A stretch of 64,000 bases of DNA from Rhodopirellula baltica (GCA_002901265.1 PPHI01000083.1:102982-166981); one strand, 5' to 3'. Shown: positions 8,531 through 17,168, counted from the first letter of the stretch. Translations and numbers: made by a program. The notes: generated from the sequence alone by a model not told the origin.

Positions 8531-10891
8531 CTATTGGGAAGCCTCGCCGAGCAGTTCTTCGAAGGTGGCGTTGCCGATGCGGTACTTTTTCCAATCTTGG
8601 TAATCGAAGTGCCACCACTCGAATTCGTACACTGTGAAGCCGACTGATTCCATGGTGCGGCGAAGGTGGTCACGGTACCAACGTTGTTGTGAGGTACCGC
8701 CGGGATAAAGCGGGAACGATCGTGCCGAGAACTCATCGTATCCCGCGACCATTTGAATCGGTTCGCCGCTGTTCAGATCGTACAGTGTGATGTCGACGGC
8801 GCAGCCACGGTTGTGACGTGATCCGTTGGCCGGGTTGGCCACAAAGTCTTTGAACTCGCCCGGTGTGGCGTCCCAAAACATCTTGGTGACATGCCACGGG
8901 CGATACGCATCGTGGATCAGCAATCCGAGATCGTGCTCGCTAAGTTTGCCGTTGGCCTGTGCGACCGCCTTCGCCGCGTCACGTTGCATGAACGCCTTCG
9001 GCTGTTTGTAGAACACCGCACCGGTGAAGTTGTTGGTGGTTGCGTAACGGATGTCGAGATGAATGCTCGAATCAAGTCCGACGACTTCAGCGAGATCGGT
9101 TGGGTAGAAATCGCCGGTTTCATTCGGAGGCGAGGCTGCCAATGCCCCGTCACGAAGTTGATCGATCGGTTTGACCGGCGTGATTTTGAACGTCTCGCCG
9201 TCTTTGGTGCCGATTTCACGTCGCGGAAAACAAACCTCTGCGGCAACGACTTCGGTCGCAACTCCGTCCCCACCTCGCTCGAATTTCAGCCCTTCGCCGT
9301 GGTACAAGCCATAGTCGGGAAACGCGAATTCGTTCTCGTTGATCGGTGTCAGCGGGTAGTAATAAAACCATTCGATCAACGCGTACAGTTGGCCGTTTTC
9401 TTCCAAGATGTAGAGTGTGTTGTGGTCCCATCCGTATTCGCCGATCAGCCCTCTCCAAGAATCCGTTGCTGGAGCCGGCGGTTGATCTGATTGACGCTGA
9501 TAGACTGTTTCTCCGATGCGTAAGTGCTGTTGATCGACCAGTTCAACCTCGGTTCCGAAACCGATCTCGTCGTCGACAATGATCACGCCGTTTGTCGCGT
9601 CGGCTCGCAACTGATGCATGAACGTACCACGTTGCATCCATACATTGCCGTCCAGTTCGTTGATCTTTGCAAAGCGGTCTGTGTTGTCGGGATCTTGATA
9701 GAGTCCAACCAACGTTTTTCCGCGACTTGGCGGGATCGCCGTCGTTTTGCGATAGTCTGGCAATGGCTGGTCGTCTTGGACTGCCACCATCAAACGCAAG
9801 GCGTAGTCGGTCAATCGTTGGACGACTCCGTTGGTGCCGTCCAGCGAACAGGCCGCGACGACGCCCAGTTTACGGTTGGGAAGAGCTTCAAGCTGAGTCG
9901 AAAAGCCATACACCGCGCCGCCGTGGCCGACACGTTTCATCCCGTCAAGTTTGTCGATGTGAAATCCGAGACCAAAGCCAGTGGCGTTGCCCTTCGCGTC
10001 TAAAATCGGCGAAGTCATTTCGGCAAGCGATTCCGCCGTCAGTATTTGGGCCGAGTCGGTCTTTCCGTTTGCGAACAGGACGACCATGAACTTCGACAGA
10101 TCGGTGACACTGGAATAGAGGTTCCCGGCCGGGCCCGTTCCCAATAAAAACGTAGAGGCCTCAAATCGACGTCCGTCATAGGTTCGCATCCAGCCGGTTG
10201 CCAAGTCCGATTCAATCTCGGGCCCAGTCACAAAGCTGCTGGACGTCATGCCGAGCGGTTCGAGAATGGATTGCCGGACGTAGTCGGGGTGTGATTGGTC
10301 GAGTCGACTTTCCAGTGCGGCGCCGACCACCGCGACGGCGGCATTGGAGTATTTCGTCCGTGTACTTGGCGCGTACACTAAGCTGGTTCGATTCAGGCTG
10401 GCGACGGTGTCGGCGAGAGACGGTTCCTCGGGATCAAAGTAATTTCCAACCGGCGATTCACGGACCAAGCCGGATCGGTGGGACATCATTTGACGCAAGG
10501 TCTGCGTTTCGCCGAACGGATTGGTTGGCTGGAACGTTGGGACATAGGTTTGTACCGGTGCGTCCAAGTCGATCTTGTCGGCTTCAACCAATTGCATCAC
10601 CGCAACGTCGGTAAACAGCTTCGAAATCGATCCGACGCGATACACCGTGTCTGCTGATGCTGCGGTTTTCTGTTCGGCGTCCTGAAAACCGAAACCGTCT
10701 GACCAAACGACGTGATCATCGTCGACCAAGGCGATCGAAAACGCAGGCAGATCTTTTTGTTCAACCTCATGACGGACGGCCGATTGCAGCCGTTCCAAAG
10801 CTGGCGTGTAGTCAACAGCCGCTGCCGTTGTTTGTCCGGCAACTAAGCCAACTAAAAGGAAGCAATAGAATCGCATGCGGGTCAACACCAT
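8531..10891 (-). CDS. Fusion: serine beta-lactamase/peptidase domain plus VanX-type D-Ala-D-Ala dipeptidase
   Basis: A 786-residue secreted protein (signal peptide about 1-25; the start could also be the Met at residue 6). Residues about 30-370 form a class C-like serine hydrolase with SxxK at Ser88-Lys91, YSN at 181-183 and HGG at 323-325. Residues about 390-560 hold two lipocalin-like strand-rich segments, common after this domain. Residues about 590-786 are a VanX/D-Ala-D-Ala dipeptidase (M15D) with the zinc motif SRHNRGCAVD (691-700), EFEWWH (757-761 region) and Arg664 in DAYRPW. Together they could trim D-amino-acid-containing wall peptides in the periplasm. It is the last gene of an operon with the DgcA-like (36 bases upstream) and DgcN-like genes. 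Confidence 0.88.
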   Translation of the reverse strand: MVLTRMRFYCFLLVGLVAGQTTAAAVDYTPALERLQSAVRHEVEQKDLPAFSIALVDDDHVVWSDGFGFQDAEQKTAASADTVYRVGSISKLFTDVAVMQLVEADKIDLDAPVQTYVPTFQPTNPFGETQTLRQMMSHRSGLVRESPVGNYFDPEEPSLADTVASLNRTSLVYAPSTRTKYSNAAVAVVGAALESRLDQSHPDYVRQSILEPLGMTSSSFVTGPEIESDLATGWMRTYDGRRFEASTFLLGTGPAGNLYSSVTDLSKFMVVLFANGKTDSAQILTAESLAEMTSPILDAKGNATGFGLGFHIDKLDGMKRVGHGGAVYGFSTQLEALPNRKLGVVAACSLDGTNGVVQRLTDYALRLMVAVQDDQPLPDYRKTTAIPPSRGKTLVGLYQDPDNTDRFAKINELDGNVWMQRGTFMHQLRADATNGVIIVDDEIGFGTEVELVDQQHLRIGETVYQRQSDQPPAPATDSWRGLIGEYGWDHNTLYILEENGQLYALIEWFYYYPLTPINENEFAFPDYGLYHGEGLKFERGGDGVATEVVAAEVCFPRREIGTKDGETFKITPVKPIDQLRDGALAASPPNETGDFYPTDLAEVVGLDSSIHLDIRYATTNNFTGAVFYKQPKAFMQRDAAKAVAQANGKLSEHDLGLLIHDAYRPWHVTKMFWDATPGEFKDFVANPANGSRHNRGCAVDITLYDLNSGEPIQMVAGYDEFSARSFPLYPGGTSQQRWYRDHLRRTMESVGFTVYEFEWWHFDYQDWKKYRIGNATFEELLGEASQ

Positions 10892-10927
10892 TGAAGATTG
10901 CTCACTGAGTTAGGCGCCGTAGGTCAG

Positions 10928-11989
10928 TTACTCATCGCTTTCGACAGTTTCCCAAGCACCGGGTTTGGGGCCGGTCAGGAATTCGATGCCGCTGCCGAAT
11001 CGGCCGCTAAGCTTGATTTTGCCACAATCGATCTCAACGCCTTCGGCAACGTCTTTTGCGATCAGGACTGCGCCGTCCAGGTCGGCATAGTCGAGCAGCG
11101 GCGCTAACTGCGCGGCGCCGGAGATTCCGACGGAGCTTTCCACCATGCAGCCGACCATCGTTTTTAGCCCGAGTGACTTCGCTTGCTTCAGCATCCGAAC
11201 GGCCGGAGTCAGCCCACCGCATTTACAGAGTTTGACGTTCACACCATGGAATCGTCCGGCGCAGCGTTCGACGTCCGCTTCGACTTGGCAACTCTCGTCC
11301 GCGACGATCGGAAGCGCCGCATTCTTGTAGACGAATTGATGGTCGTCGTCCGAAGCGTCCGCTGGCAACGGTTGTTCGATAAACTCGACGCCCAGTTCCT
11401 TTAACGCGACTGAATTCTTGACGGTTTGTTTGGCGGTCCAACCGCAGTTCGCGTCGATCCGAAATGTCGCGATGCTGTGATCACGCAGCGCCCGAATAAT
11501 GTCGACATCATGGTCGGTCCCCAGCTTGATCTTGTAGTGGCTCCAGCCGGGGTGTGCGTTTAACTTGGCGAGCATCGTTTCGATGCTATCGATGCCGATG
11601 GTGTAGCTGGAATCAGGGATTTGGTCCCAGGAGAGATCAAGGATTTCGTACGTCCATCGTCCACTCAGTTTGCCGGCAAGGTCGTACGCGGCGAGGTCGA
11701 TTGCCGACAACGCGAACAGGTCTTTTTTGAACTTTGGAAACAGCTGTGTCCAAAGCTGATCCGGTGCGGTGAAGGTATTAGATTCGATCATGGGCAGTTG
11801 CTTTTGAATCGATTCCGACATCGATTCGATCGTGTGCCCGTAATAGGGATTCTCGGTGACTTCACCAAATCCATGCACCCCTTCGTGTTCGAGTTCGACG
11901 ATCAGTGAACGCTGGACATTGATCGAACCGCGAGCGATCGTGAACTCGTATTCCAGCGGCAACTCGACAGGATGCAGTTGAACTTTCAC
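10928..11989 (-). CDS. dgcA: Enolase-superfamily dipeptide epimerase / N-acetyl-D-glutamate racemase (DgcA-like)
   Basis: A 353-residue enolase-superfamily protein of the muconate lactonizing subgroup. The catalytic KxK is Lys153-Ile-Lys155, metal ligands are Asp179 (RIDAN), Glu205 (FIEQPL) and Asp231 (VADES), and the second-barrel lysine lies in NVKLCKCGG (253/256). By family this is an L-Ala-D/L-Glu epimerase. Next to a DUF1611 gene it fits DgcA, reported to racemise N-acetyl-D-glutamate to the L form. It starts with GTG and overlaps the DUF1611 stop by four bases (GTGA), implying translational coupling. Dipeptide epimerase activity remains the alternative. Confidence 0.85.
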   Translation of the reverse strand: MKVQLHPVELPLEYEFTIARGSINVQRSLIVELEHEGVHGFGEVTENPYYGHTIESMSESIQKQLPMIESNTFTAPDQLWTQLFPKFKKDLFALSAIDLAAYDLAGKLSGRWTYEILDLSWDQIPDSSYTIGIDSIETMLAKLNAHPGWSHYKIKLGTDHDVDIIRALRDHSIATFRIDANCGWTAKQTVKNSVALKELGVEFIEQPLPADASDDDHQFVYKNAALPIVADESCQVEADVERCAGRFHGVNVKLCKCGGLTPAVRMLKQAKSLGLKTMVGCMVESSVGISGAAQLAPLLDYADLDGAVLIAKDVAEGVEIDCGKIKLSGRFGSGIEFLTGPKPGAWETVESDE

Positions 11990-13041
11990 AGACTCAGTTC
12001 CTTTTGCAAGGTCTCGACGGCATCGGCGAGTGCGCCGGCTCCGTCGCGATAGACATCACAGGTTGGCAAACCGAATTCCGATTCGACGCGCGCCTTTTCT
12101 TTGGCGGCTTCCTCATCGCTGACTTTGCGACCATTCATCGCGATCCCGATCACACGGCTGGGATGACGTAACGCGGCTGCCGTTTCATACGCCGAAATCA
12201 GTTGACGCAGTGAACGGAGCGGGATGTTGTCCAAACCTTTGACCTCTGTCCGGCCGACTTCGTACACAAAGATTAACCCTTGCGGAGCCGAACCGTGCAG
12301 CAATCCGAGCGTCACGGCGGAAAAACTGGGGTGCGACAAACATCCCTGTCCTTCGATCAGCACGATCTCATGGTCATCGTTTCGCCGGACCAGACGTTCT
12401 GCGGCGCCGTTGACAAAGTCGGAAACCACACAGTCGATCGGGATTCCCTCACCCGAAATCATGATTCCTGTTTGTCCGGTGGCGAGAAATTTTGCGTCAT
12501 GGCCACGTCGCGCCAACTCGCGCTGAACCTCAATTGACGCGACCATTTTGCCTACGGTGCAGTCTTGGCCGATGGTATGAATTCGCAGGCATCCATCACG
12601 GAAGGGCTGTCCCGTCGCCGTTTCCTTCTCGTCGTTCTTACGGACATCGATCAGGCGGCAATCGTGATGTTCAGCCAGGCGGACCAATTCGGTATCGTTT
12701 GACAGAAAATCATGAAGTCCTGAAATGATGTCGATCCCTTTGGCTAAGGCTTCGATCAGCACCGGACGCCATGTCGCCGGCAGCTTTCCGCCGGGCGGTG
12801 CGATCCCGATAAAGATCGCGTCGGTGCCTTCCGGAATCACGTCCACGACGGGGATACCGTGCCCTGTCGAGAACAACTCACCACAATCCGTCCCGGAGTG
12901 CTCGTGATCAAACACCGCGATCACGTCGTCCGTTCGATAACGCAAAATGCTAATTGCCGTTTTGGCCAGGAACGGCGTCGAATAACCGTCGGTCAATAAC
13001 AAGATTCGATGGTAACCCGTTAGCGAAACCGGTTGCGACAC
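11986..13041 (-). CDS. dgcN: DUF1611 protein, probable D-glutamate N-acetyltransferase (DgcN-like)
   Basis: A 351-residue soluble protein with DUF1611 features: an N-terminal Rossmann-like half (SGLHDFL at 107-113) and a C-terminal P-loop-like half with GQDCTVGKM (158-166) and EGQGCLSHP (230-238). DUF1611 proteins paired with an enolase-superfamily epimerase have been described as DgcN, which acetylates D-glutamate before racemisation and entry into L-glutamate metabolism. The start is GTG with a GGGAG site about nine bases upstream. Three tandem 15-16-bp repeats lie just upstream (13078-13124). It is first gene of the operon with the DgcA-like and VanX-fusion genes. The family call is firm; the reaction is inferred from gene pairing. 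Confidence 0.82.
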   Translation of the reverse strand: MSQPVSLTGYHRILLLTDGYSTPFLAKTAISILRYRTDDVIAVFDHEHSGTDCGELFSTGHGIPVVDVIPEGTDAIFIGIAPPGGKLPATWRPVLIEALAKGIDIISGLHDFLSNDTELVRLAEHHDCRLIDVRKNDEKETATGQPFRDGCLRIHTIGQDCTVGKMVASIEVQRELARRGHDAKFLATGQTGIMISGEGIPIDCVVSDFVNGAAERLVRRNDDHEIVLIEGQGCLSHPSFSAVTLGLLHGSAPQGLIFVYEVGRTEVKGLDNIPLRSLRQLISAYETAAALRHPSRVIGIAMNGRKVSDEEAAKEKARVESEFGLPTCDVYRDGAGALADAVETLQKELSL

Positions 13042-13343
13042 GATGGACTCCCGAAAGCCTGTGATGGATTGATGATTGAATTTTGGCAGGGTGAATTCTG
13101 GCAGAGTCGAATTTTAGCAGAGTCCATGCGTTCGCATCGCCGCCACGATGACGCCTCCTTAGTGAAGCGTTGGTTTCACGGTGCGTGGCAGCAAATTTCG
13201 AGTCCAAACCGTGAATCTGAGCAAGGACAATTTGCCGGGAAATTGCTACACTCCGCCGGTTTAGAAAATCACGACCGCTGTTCAATCGCACCCTGCCTGG
13301 AGCCACAGCGGTCGTCATTGATTGTCAATTCACAAGACCAAGA
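13042..13343. other. Divergent intergenic region
   Basis: About 300 bases between the minus-strand D-amino-acid operon and the plus-strand lipoprotein gene. Apart from the three tandem repeats at 13078-13124 no conserved element, RNA gene or credible ORF was seen. It must hold the promoters of both units. Confidence 0.6.
13078..13124. repeat. Three tandem imperfect 15-16-bp repeats upstream of the dgcN-like gene
   Basis: The units are GAATTTTGGCAGGGT (13078-13092), GAATTCTGGCAGAGTC (13093-13108) and GAATTTTAGCAGAGTC (13109-13124). They begin 37 bases before the GTG start of the DUF1611 gene, in the divergent region shared with the lipoprotein gene. The phased spacing of one and a half helical turns and the location suggest an operator, but a chance slippage duplication is possible. 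Confidence 0.6.
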
Positions 13344-13361
13344 TTGTCGGAGTGTTTGGGA

Positions 13362-13892
13362 ATGAAAATGCAGTGGTGGTCCAGTTGCGTGTCGGTTGCC
13401 GTTGTCACGAGCGTGCTGTTTGTTAGCGGGTGTGGGAAGATCGCGAAGAAGGCGGCCGAGCAAGCAATCGAATCGGAATTGGAAAAGGACGGCGGTACGG
13501 CCGATTTCGACCTGACCGAAGACGGTTTCAGTGCCGAAGTCGACGGCGTTGATGGGAAAGCACAGTACGCGATCGGTGCCAGTGCGAAGGTGCCTGCCGA
13601 TTGGCCGAGTGACATTCCTGTCTTTGACGGTCTGAAGCTAAACATGTCACACGCCAACAAGGACCAAGGCACCTTTGTCATTCAAGGCAACAGCACCGCC
13701 GGATTCCAAGAGGTCATCGATTTCTATGCCGCCGCCGCAGCCAAGGAGGGTTGGAAGGAAGAGTCGGTGAGCAAGCAAGGTGATTCGATGTGGATCCAGG
13801 GTTTGTCGAAAGACGGACGCATGCTGACGATCATGGTCGCCGCAAGTGACGAAGGAACAAGCGTGACGCAAACAACCAATAGCAACGATTAA
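13362..13892 (+). CDS. Putative lipoprotein of unknown function
   Basis: Starting from the ATG at 13362 the protein has 176 residues, with a signal segment and lipobox (LFVSGC), then a mature part that begins GKIAKKAAEQAIESELEK. This predicts a lipid-anchored periplasmic protein. The body alternates acidic strands (DLTEDGFSAEVDGVDG) with a C-terminal module resembling small lineage proteins that bind membranes or metals (GNSTAGFQEVIDFYAAAAA, then WIQGLSKDGRMLTIMVA). The C-terminal part looks like repeats seen in proteins annotated only as hypothetical. The next gene, ExbD-like, starts about 21 bases later, so the two are probably co-transcribed. Confidence 0.75.
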   Translation: MKMQWWSSCVSVAVVTSVLFVSGCGKIAKKAAEQAIESELEKDGGTADFDLTEDGFSAEVDGVDGKAQYAIGASAKVPADWPSDIPVFDGLKLNMSHANKDQGTFVIQGNSTAGFQEVIDFYAAAAAKEGWKEESVSKQGDSMWIQGLSKDGRMLTIMVAASDEGTSVTQTTNSND

Positions 13893-13913
13893 CCTTTGAC
13901 GGATGTGGTGACG

Positions 13914-14405
13914 ATGATCCAACGAATTGAAAGCGGTATTCTGCCAACCGATCACACGTCACCACGTCGTCGTAGCAATGCGAATGCGGTTGCATCTGAA
14001 CTGGACATGACACCCATGGTTGATGTCACGTTCTTGTTGCTCATCTTCTTTATGGTGACGGCCGCGTTCAGTCTGCAAAAAGCGTTGGCGATGCCAAGTC
14101 AACAATCAGACCGGGCGAGCCAGCGTGTGCAGGAACCTGTCGAGACGCTGCGTGAAGTCATCGCGGAAATCGATCCACGCGGCGGAGTGGTGATTGTTAC
14201 CGAGCGTTGGCAACGCGAAATTGTTGGCAAGCAAGCTCTGGTGACGACGCTGCGCAGTGCCGTTTCGAGTCAGCCAAGTGAGATGCGATTGATGGTGCGA
14301 GCTCATGAATCCGCACCGCTTCAGTCACTGGTCGATGTCATCGATGCGGGGTGTATCGTTGGCATTTTTCAATCGGCAATCAAGGTAACGGACTGGGCAG
14401 GCTAG
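13914..14405 (+). CDS. ExbD/TolR family biopolymer transport protein
   Basis: A 163-residue protein with a basic cytoplasmic N-terminus, one transmembrane helix and a periplasmic domain. The helix region SELDMTPMVDVTFLLLIFF carries the Asp that is essential for proton-driven energy transfer in ExbD/TolR. The frame is open from a TTG at 13896 with a GTG at 13905; the ATG at 13914 is preferred. ExbD works with an ExbB/TolQ/MotA-like channel, which is absent from this window. It sits between a lipoprotein and a nitroreductase gene, which gives no clear partner. Confidence 0.82.
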   Translation: MIQRIESGILPTDHTSPRRRSNANAVASELDMTPMVDVTFLLLIFFMVTAAFSLQKALAMPSQQSDRASQRVQEPVETLREVIAEIDPRGGVVIVTERWQREIVGKQALVTTLRSAVSSQPSEMRLMVRAHESAPLQSLVDVIDAGCIVGIFQSAIKVTDWAG

Positions 14406-14509
14406 GGGCTACCGAGATGAGGGATTGCCGGATTTCGCCAGTCGGGAAAAGATGAAGTCGCAAAACAACATTGACGACTTCGCTCGCTGCCCCACACCAC
14501 TGGACGACA

Positions 14510-15193
14510 ATGTCTGCCCAAGATCAATCCGCTTCCAACAAGTCCAGCGATTTGGACCGCGTCGCAAAAGTCATCGCTGCTCGCAAGACCTTGAAGGTGC
14601 TCGGTGATCCGGCAGATCCGATCGCGATTGCGACGGAGGTCGCTTCGGTCCGTGATGCTCAGGTGCTCGACGCTTTGCGAGTCGCCGGGATGGCTCCGTT
14701 TCACTATGACCGCGCAATCGACTCGATCGCCGAGCCTTGGCGGGCGCATGTGATTTGGAATTCGGGTTGCCGAGACGTCGCCAATCGATTGCCTGAATGG
14801 ATCGGTGCAGAACAGTCCGCGGGCAAGCTTCCGGCGATGTTCGCCGCTTGCGGTGCGGCCGTCCTGATCACATGGTTGCCACAGTTTCGTGACCAACCGT
14901 CGGCAAAGCCTGAACAAATCGATGTCGACGACGAGCACTTGGCGGCATCGTCTGCGATGGTGCAAAACCTGCTTGTGTTGCTGACTGCTGCTGGGATGGG
15001 AACGTATTGGTCCAGTGGTGGCGTGGTCAAGCAACCCAGTGTCTCGCAGCAATTCGGAATCGGTTCGAACGAAAAGCTGTTGGCGGTTGTCTTCGTCGAA
15101 TACCCCGAAACCATGTCAGCCGAGATCGAACGCAAGCCTGGCAAGCACCGTGACAGTCGCAGTGACCGCTGGATCAAGCAGGTGAAGCTGTAG
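14510..15193 (+). CDS. Nitroreductase family flavoprotein
   Basis: From the ATG at 14510 the protein has 227 residues, the usual size. It matches the nitroreductase fold: an early Arg-Lys-Thr FMN-binding segment (VIAARKTLKVL), a central segment (SSAMVQNLLVLLTAAGMGTYWSSG) typical of the family's flavin and dimer helices, and a C-terminal LLAVVFVEYP strand. Such enzymes reduce nitro compounds, quinones or flavins with NAD(P)H in the cytoplasm. The frame is open further upstream (TTG at 14471), but that extension is atypical. The substrate is not predictable. Confidence 0.85.
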   Translation: MSAQDQSASNKSSDLDRVAKVIAARKTLKVLGDPADPIAIATEVASVRDAQVLDALRVAGMAPFHYDRAIDSIAEPWRAHVIWNSGCRDVANRLPEWIGAEQSAGKLPAMFAACGAAVLITWLPQFRDQPSAKPEQIDVDDEHLAASSAMVQNLLVLLTAAGMGTYWSSGGVVKQPSVSQQFGIGSNEKLLAVVFVEYPETMSAEIERKPGKHRDSRSDRWIKQVKL

Positions 15194-15201
15194 TAACGCT
15201 A

Positions 15202-15569
15202 CAGCAGATTGGCAGAAGGCCATAAGCACCATAGGCTGAGGCAACGCCCCAGTTCACAGGCACTGCAGGTTTCGCGTTGCTTAGTAGGTGAAATTGACCT
15301 TCGGCCAATGACCGATGTGGCCAACCAAATTCCTACGGCGTTGCCGCAGGCTACGGTGTGCGAGGCCTTCGGCCATAGGACGCATCAGCAGATTGGCCGA
15401 AGGCCATGAGTACCATAGGCTGGGGAAACGCCCCAGTTCACAGGCACTGCAGGTTTCGCGTTGTTTAGTAGGTGAAATTGACCTTCGGCCAATGACCGAT
15501 TGGGCCAATCAAATTCCTACGGCGTTGCCGCAGGCAACGCTGTGTCAGGCCTTTGGCCGAAAGACGTCG
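15202..15569. repeat. Tandem duplication of a 184-bp non-coding unit
   Basis: Two copies, 15202-15385 and 15386-15569, align with an exact period of 184 bases and few differences. Each starts CAGCAGATTGGC, contains CAGTTCACAGGCACTGCAGG and AATTCCTACGGCGTTGCCGC, and ends in GGCCTT(C/T)GGCC. The frame shifts between versions (for example GATGTGGCC versus GATTGGGCC) show it is not coding. Short internal palindromes such as CCTTCGGCC occur. It lies between the nitroreductase gene and tRNA-Leu. Confidence 0.85.
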
Positions 15570-15817
15570 ACGACGTCCGAATATCGTGCGCCATCGATCC
15601 TCGACACACAAAATCGCGTCGAGCGCCATCGGCGGTGTACTCAAACGCTCGATGAACTGAAAAAGCGAACGAAGGCTGACGATTTCAAAGCCGCCCAGGC
15701 CGAAAGAAGATCGAACCTCGACAAGGCAAAGGTGATGCGAGAACGTTGTGGTTCGCAAGGTGATCGAACGGCTGCAATTCCGCACGGTATCGATCAGAAA
15801 TCGGTAACCCCGCGCAT
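15570..15817. other. Intergenic segment without a supported gene
   Basis: About 250 bases between the 184-bp repeats and the tRNA terminator. A frame crosses it but is continuous with the repeat DNA and shows no start signal or recognisable protein. Confidence 0.5.
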
Positions 15818-15849
15818 AAAAAAAGCCGTTTCCCTTATCAGGAAACGGC
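15818..15849 (-). terminator. Rho-independent terminator of tRNA-Leu
   Basis: A 9-bp perfect stem, GCCGTTTCC/GGAAACGGC, with a 7-base loop, followed on the minus strand by seven T residues (A run at 15818-15824). It lies two bases beyond the 3' end of the tRNA. Confidence 0.92.
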
Positions 15850-15851
15850 CA

Positions 15852-15933
15852 TAGGGCTGACAGGAGTCGAACCTGCACTTCCGAAGAAACTGGAACCTAA
15901 ATCCAGCGCGTCTGCCAGTTCCGCCACAGCCCC
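15852..15933 (-). tRNA. tRNA-Leu (anticodon UAG)
   Basis: Read on the minus strand, this gives a full cloverleaf: acceptor GGGGCTG/CAGCCCT with discriminator A, a D arm with GGCAGACGC, an anticodon stem CTGGA/TCCAG around loop TTTAGGT (anticodon TAG), a variable arm containing TTCTTCGGAA as expected of a class II tRNA, and a T arm with GGTTCGACTCC. It should read CUN codons, chiefly CUA. The 3' CCA is not encoded. A strong terminator follows. Confidence 0.95.
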
Positions 15934-16062
15934 TTGTTCGAATTAACTGACGCACCTGCACTACGACGACATGTGATGTGACTGGCAGGTTCACATGCGT
16001 CGATTGATATCGCAGGGTGCGTGAGCCGGCGTGCGTGTGCACCGGCTCGTGGTCACCGAATA

Positions 16063-16596
16063 CTACGCGGTGGGAGCGTCTTCGGTCGCGGTTGGGACGA
16101 CCCAGACTTTCAAGCTGGCGTCGACTTCGCTGTGCAGGTGAATTTTCACCGTGTACAGACCCAATTCGCGGAGTGGACCGTCGAGGCGGATTTGATCGTT
16201 GGCCATGGTGAAGCCAGCTTCCTTGAGGGCACCGACGATTTCGTGCGGGCCGACGCTGCCGTAGAGGTGGCCTTCGTCGTTGGCGTTGGCTTCGATCGTG
16301 ATCGATTGCTTGCCCAGTTCGTCTGCCAAATCGCGGTAGCTTTTCAGCTTTTCCAGTTCGATCGCACGCAATTTCTCGCGGTGCTTCTCGACCATGCGTT
16401 TGTGGTGGTCGGTGGCAATCGTCGCCATGCCCTGGGGCAGCAGGTAGTTTCGTGCGAAGCCGTCTTTGACTTCGACGATATCGCCTTGCTTTCCGAGGTG
16501 CTCTACATTGTGAATGAGGAGCAGTTGAATTCCGCCATTAGGACCTTGGGGAAGCCGTTTGAAGGGTCGTTTGACGGTGCGTCCGTGACGTGGCAT
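16063..16596 (-). CDS. rplI: 50S ribosomal protein L9
   Basis: A 177-residue protein. From residue 22 it follows L9 closely: IQLLLIHNVEHLGKQGDIVE then VKDGFARNYLLPQGMA (the rRNA-binding N-domain), a long charged connecting helix (HHKRMVEKHREKLRAIELEK), and the C-domain with YGSVGPHEIVGALKEAGF and YTVKIHLHSEVDASLKVWVV. L9 binds 23S rRNA and limits frameshifting. About 21 basic residues precede the usual start (MPRHGRTVKRPFKR), an extension also expected in relatives; a downstream start cannot be fully excluded. It is the last gene of the S6-SSB-L9 group. Confidence 0.95.
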   Translation of the reverse strand: MPRHGRTVKRPFKRLPQGPNGGIQLLLIHNVEHLGKQGDIVEVKDGFARNYLLPQGMATIATDHHKRMVEKHREKLRAIELEKLKSYRDLADELGKQSITIEANANDEGHLYGSVGPHEIVGALKEAGFTMANDQIRLDGPLRELGLYTVKIHLHSEVDASLKVWVVPTATEDAPTA

Positions 16597-16676
16597 CGTT
16601 CTATTTCTGGGCGAGGGTTGGTGGATGTTCTGTGGTCTCGAAAGCCGGGCGTTGTCGCCTGGTCAGTAGAGTTGGA

Positions 16677-17168
16677 TCAGAATGGAATATTCGGGTCTTC
16701 GTATCCGGCTCCGCCGCCGGTCGGTTGTGCATCACGGGCACCAGCGCCGCGTTGCTGATATTGTGGTGGTGGCGAATCGTAATCGCTTTCGTATTCTGCC
16801 GTGCTTTGTCGGGACGATCCGGCCGGACCACCGGCACCCGTCCTCCCTCCGAGCATTTGCATTTTTTCGCAAATGACTCGCAGTTTGCTTCTCTTTTGAC
16901 CATCGGTTTCCCAGCGGTCCAGTTTGAGCCGACCTTCGATCAAGACCGGCGAACCTTTGGAAAGGTACTCGCTGGCGACTTCTGCGTTGCGTCCCCAAAG
17001 GGTAACGTCGACAAAACAGGCTTCTTCGACCCAATCGCCGCTTGCTGTTTTTCGTCGATCGTTGACCGCGATCGTGACGTCGGACACGGCTTGTCCGCTG
17101 GGGATGTACCGCAATTCAATATCGCGTGTCAGGTTCCCGACCAGAATGACTCGATTGAAGCTTGCCAT
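16677..17168 (-). CDS. ssb: Single-stranded DNA-binding protein
   Basis: The ATG at 17168 gives a 163-residue protein beginning MASFNRVILVGNLTRDIELR, the canonical SSB start; an upstream extension of the frame is unlike SSB and is excluded. Residues 1-110 form the OB fold (VSDVTIAVNDRR, WVEEACFVDVTLWGRNAEVA, GSPVLIEGRL). The rest is a Gly/Gln/Tyr-rich linker ending in the acidic tip DPNIPF, the docking tail for repair and replication partners (usual form DDDIPF). Its place between S6 and L9 genes is the classic SSB context. Confidence 0.97.
   Translation of the reverse strand: MASFNRVILVGNLTRDIELRYIPSGQAVSDVTIAVNDRRKTASGDWVEEACFVDVTLWGRNAEVASEYLSKGSPVLIEGRLKLDRWETDGQKRSKLRVICEKMQMLGGRTGAGGPAGSSRQSTAEYESDYDSPPPQYQQRGAGARDAQPTGGGAGYEDPNIPF

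Noticed and set aside
15202..15569. CRISPR-like appearance of the repeated DNA
   Set aside because: Only two adjacent long copies, with no spacers, no short direct repeats and no cas genes.
15315..15854. Open frame of 179 codons crossing the second 184-bp repeat and the tRNA terminator
   Set aside because: It runs through repeat DNA and ends within the terminator; the repeats are not in a constant frame in both copies and no ribosome-binding site is seen.
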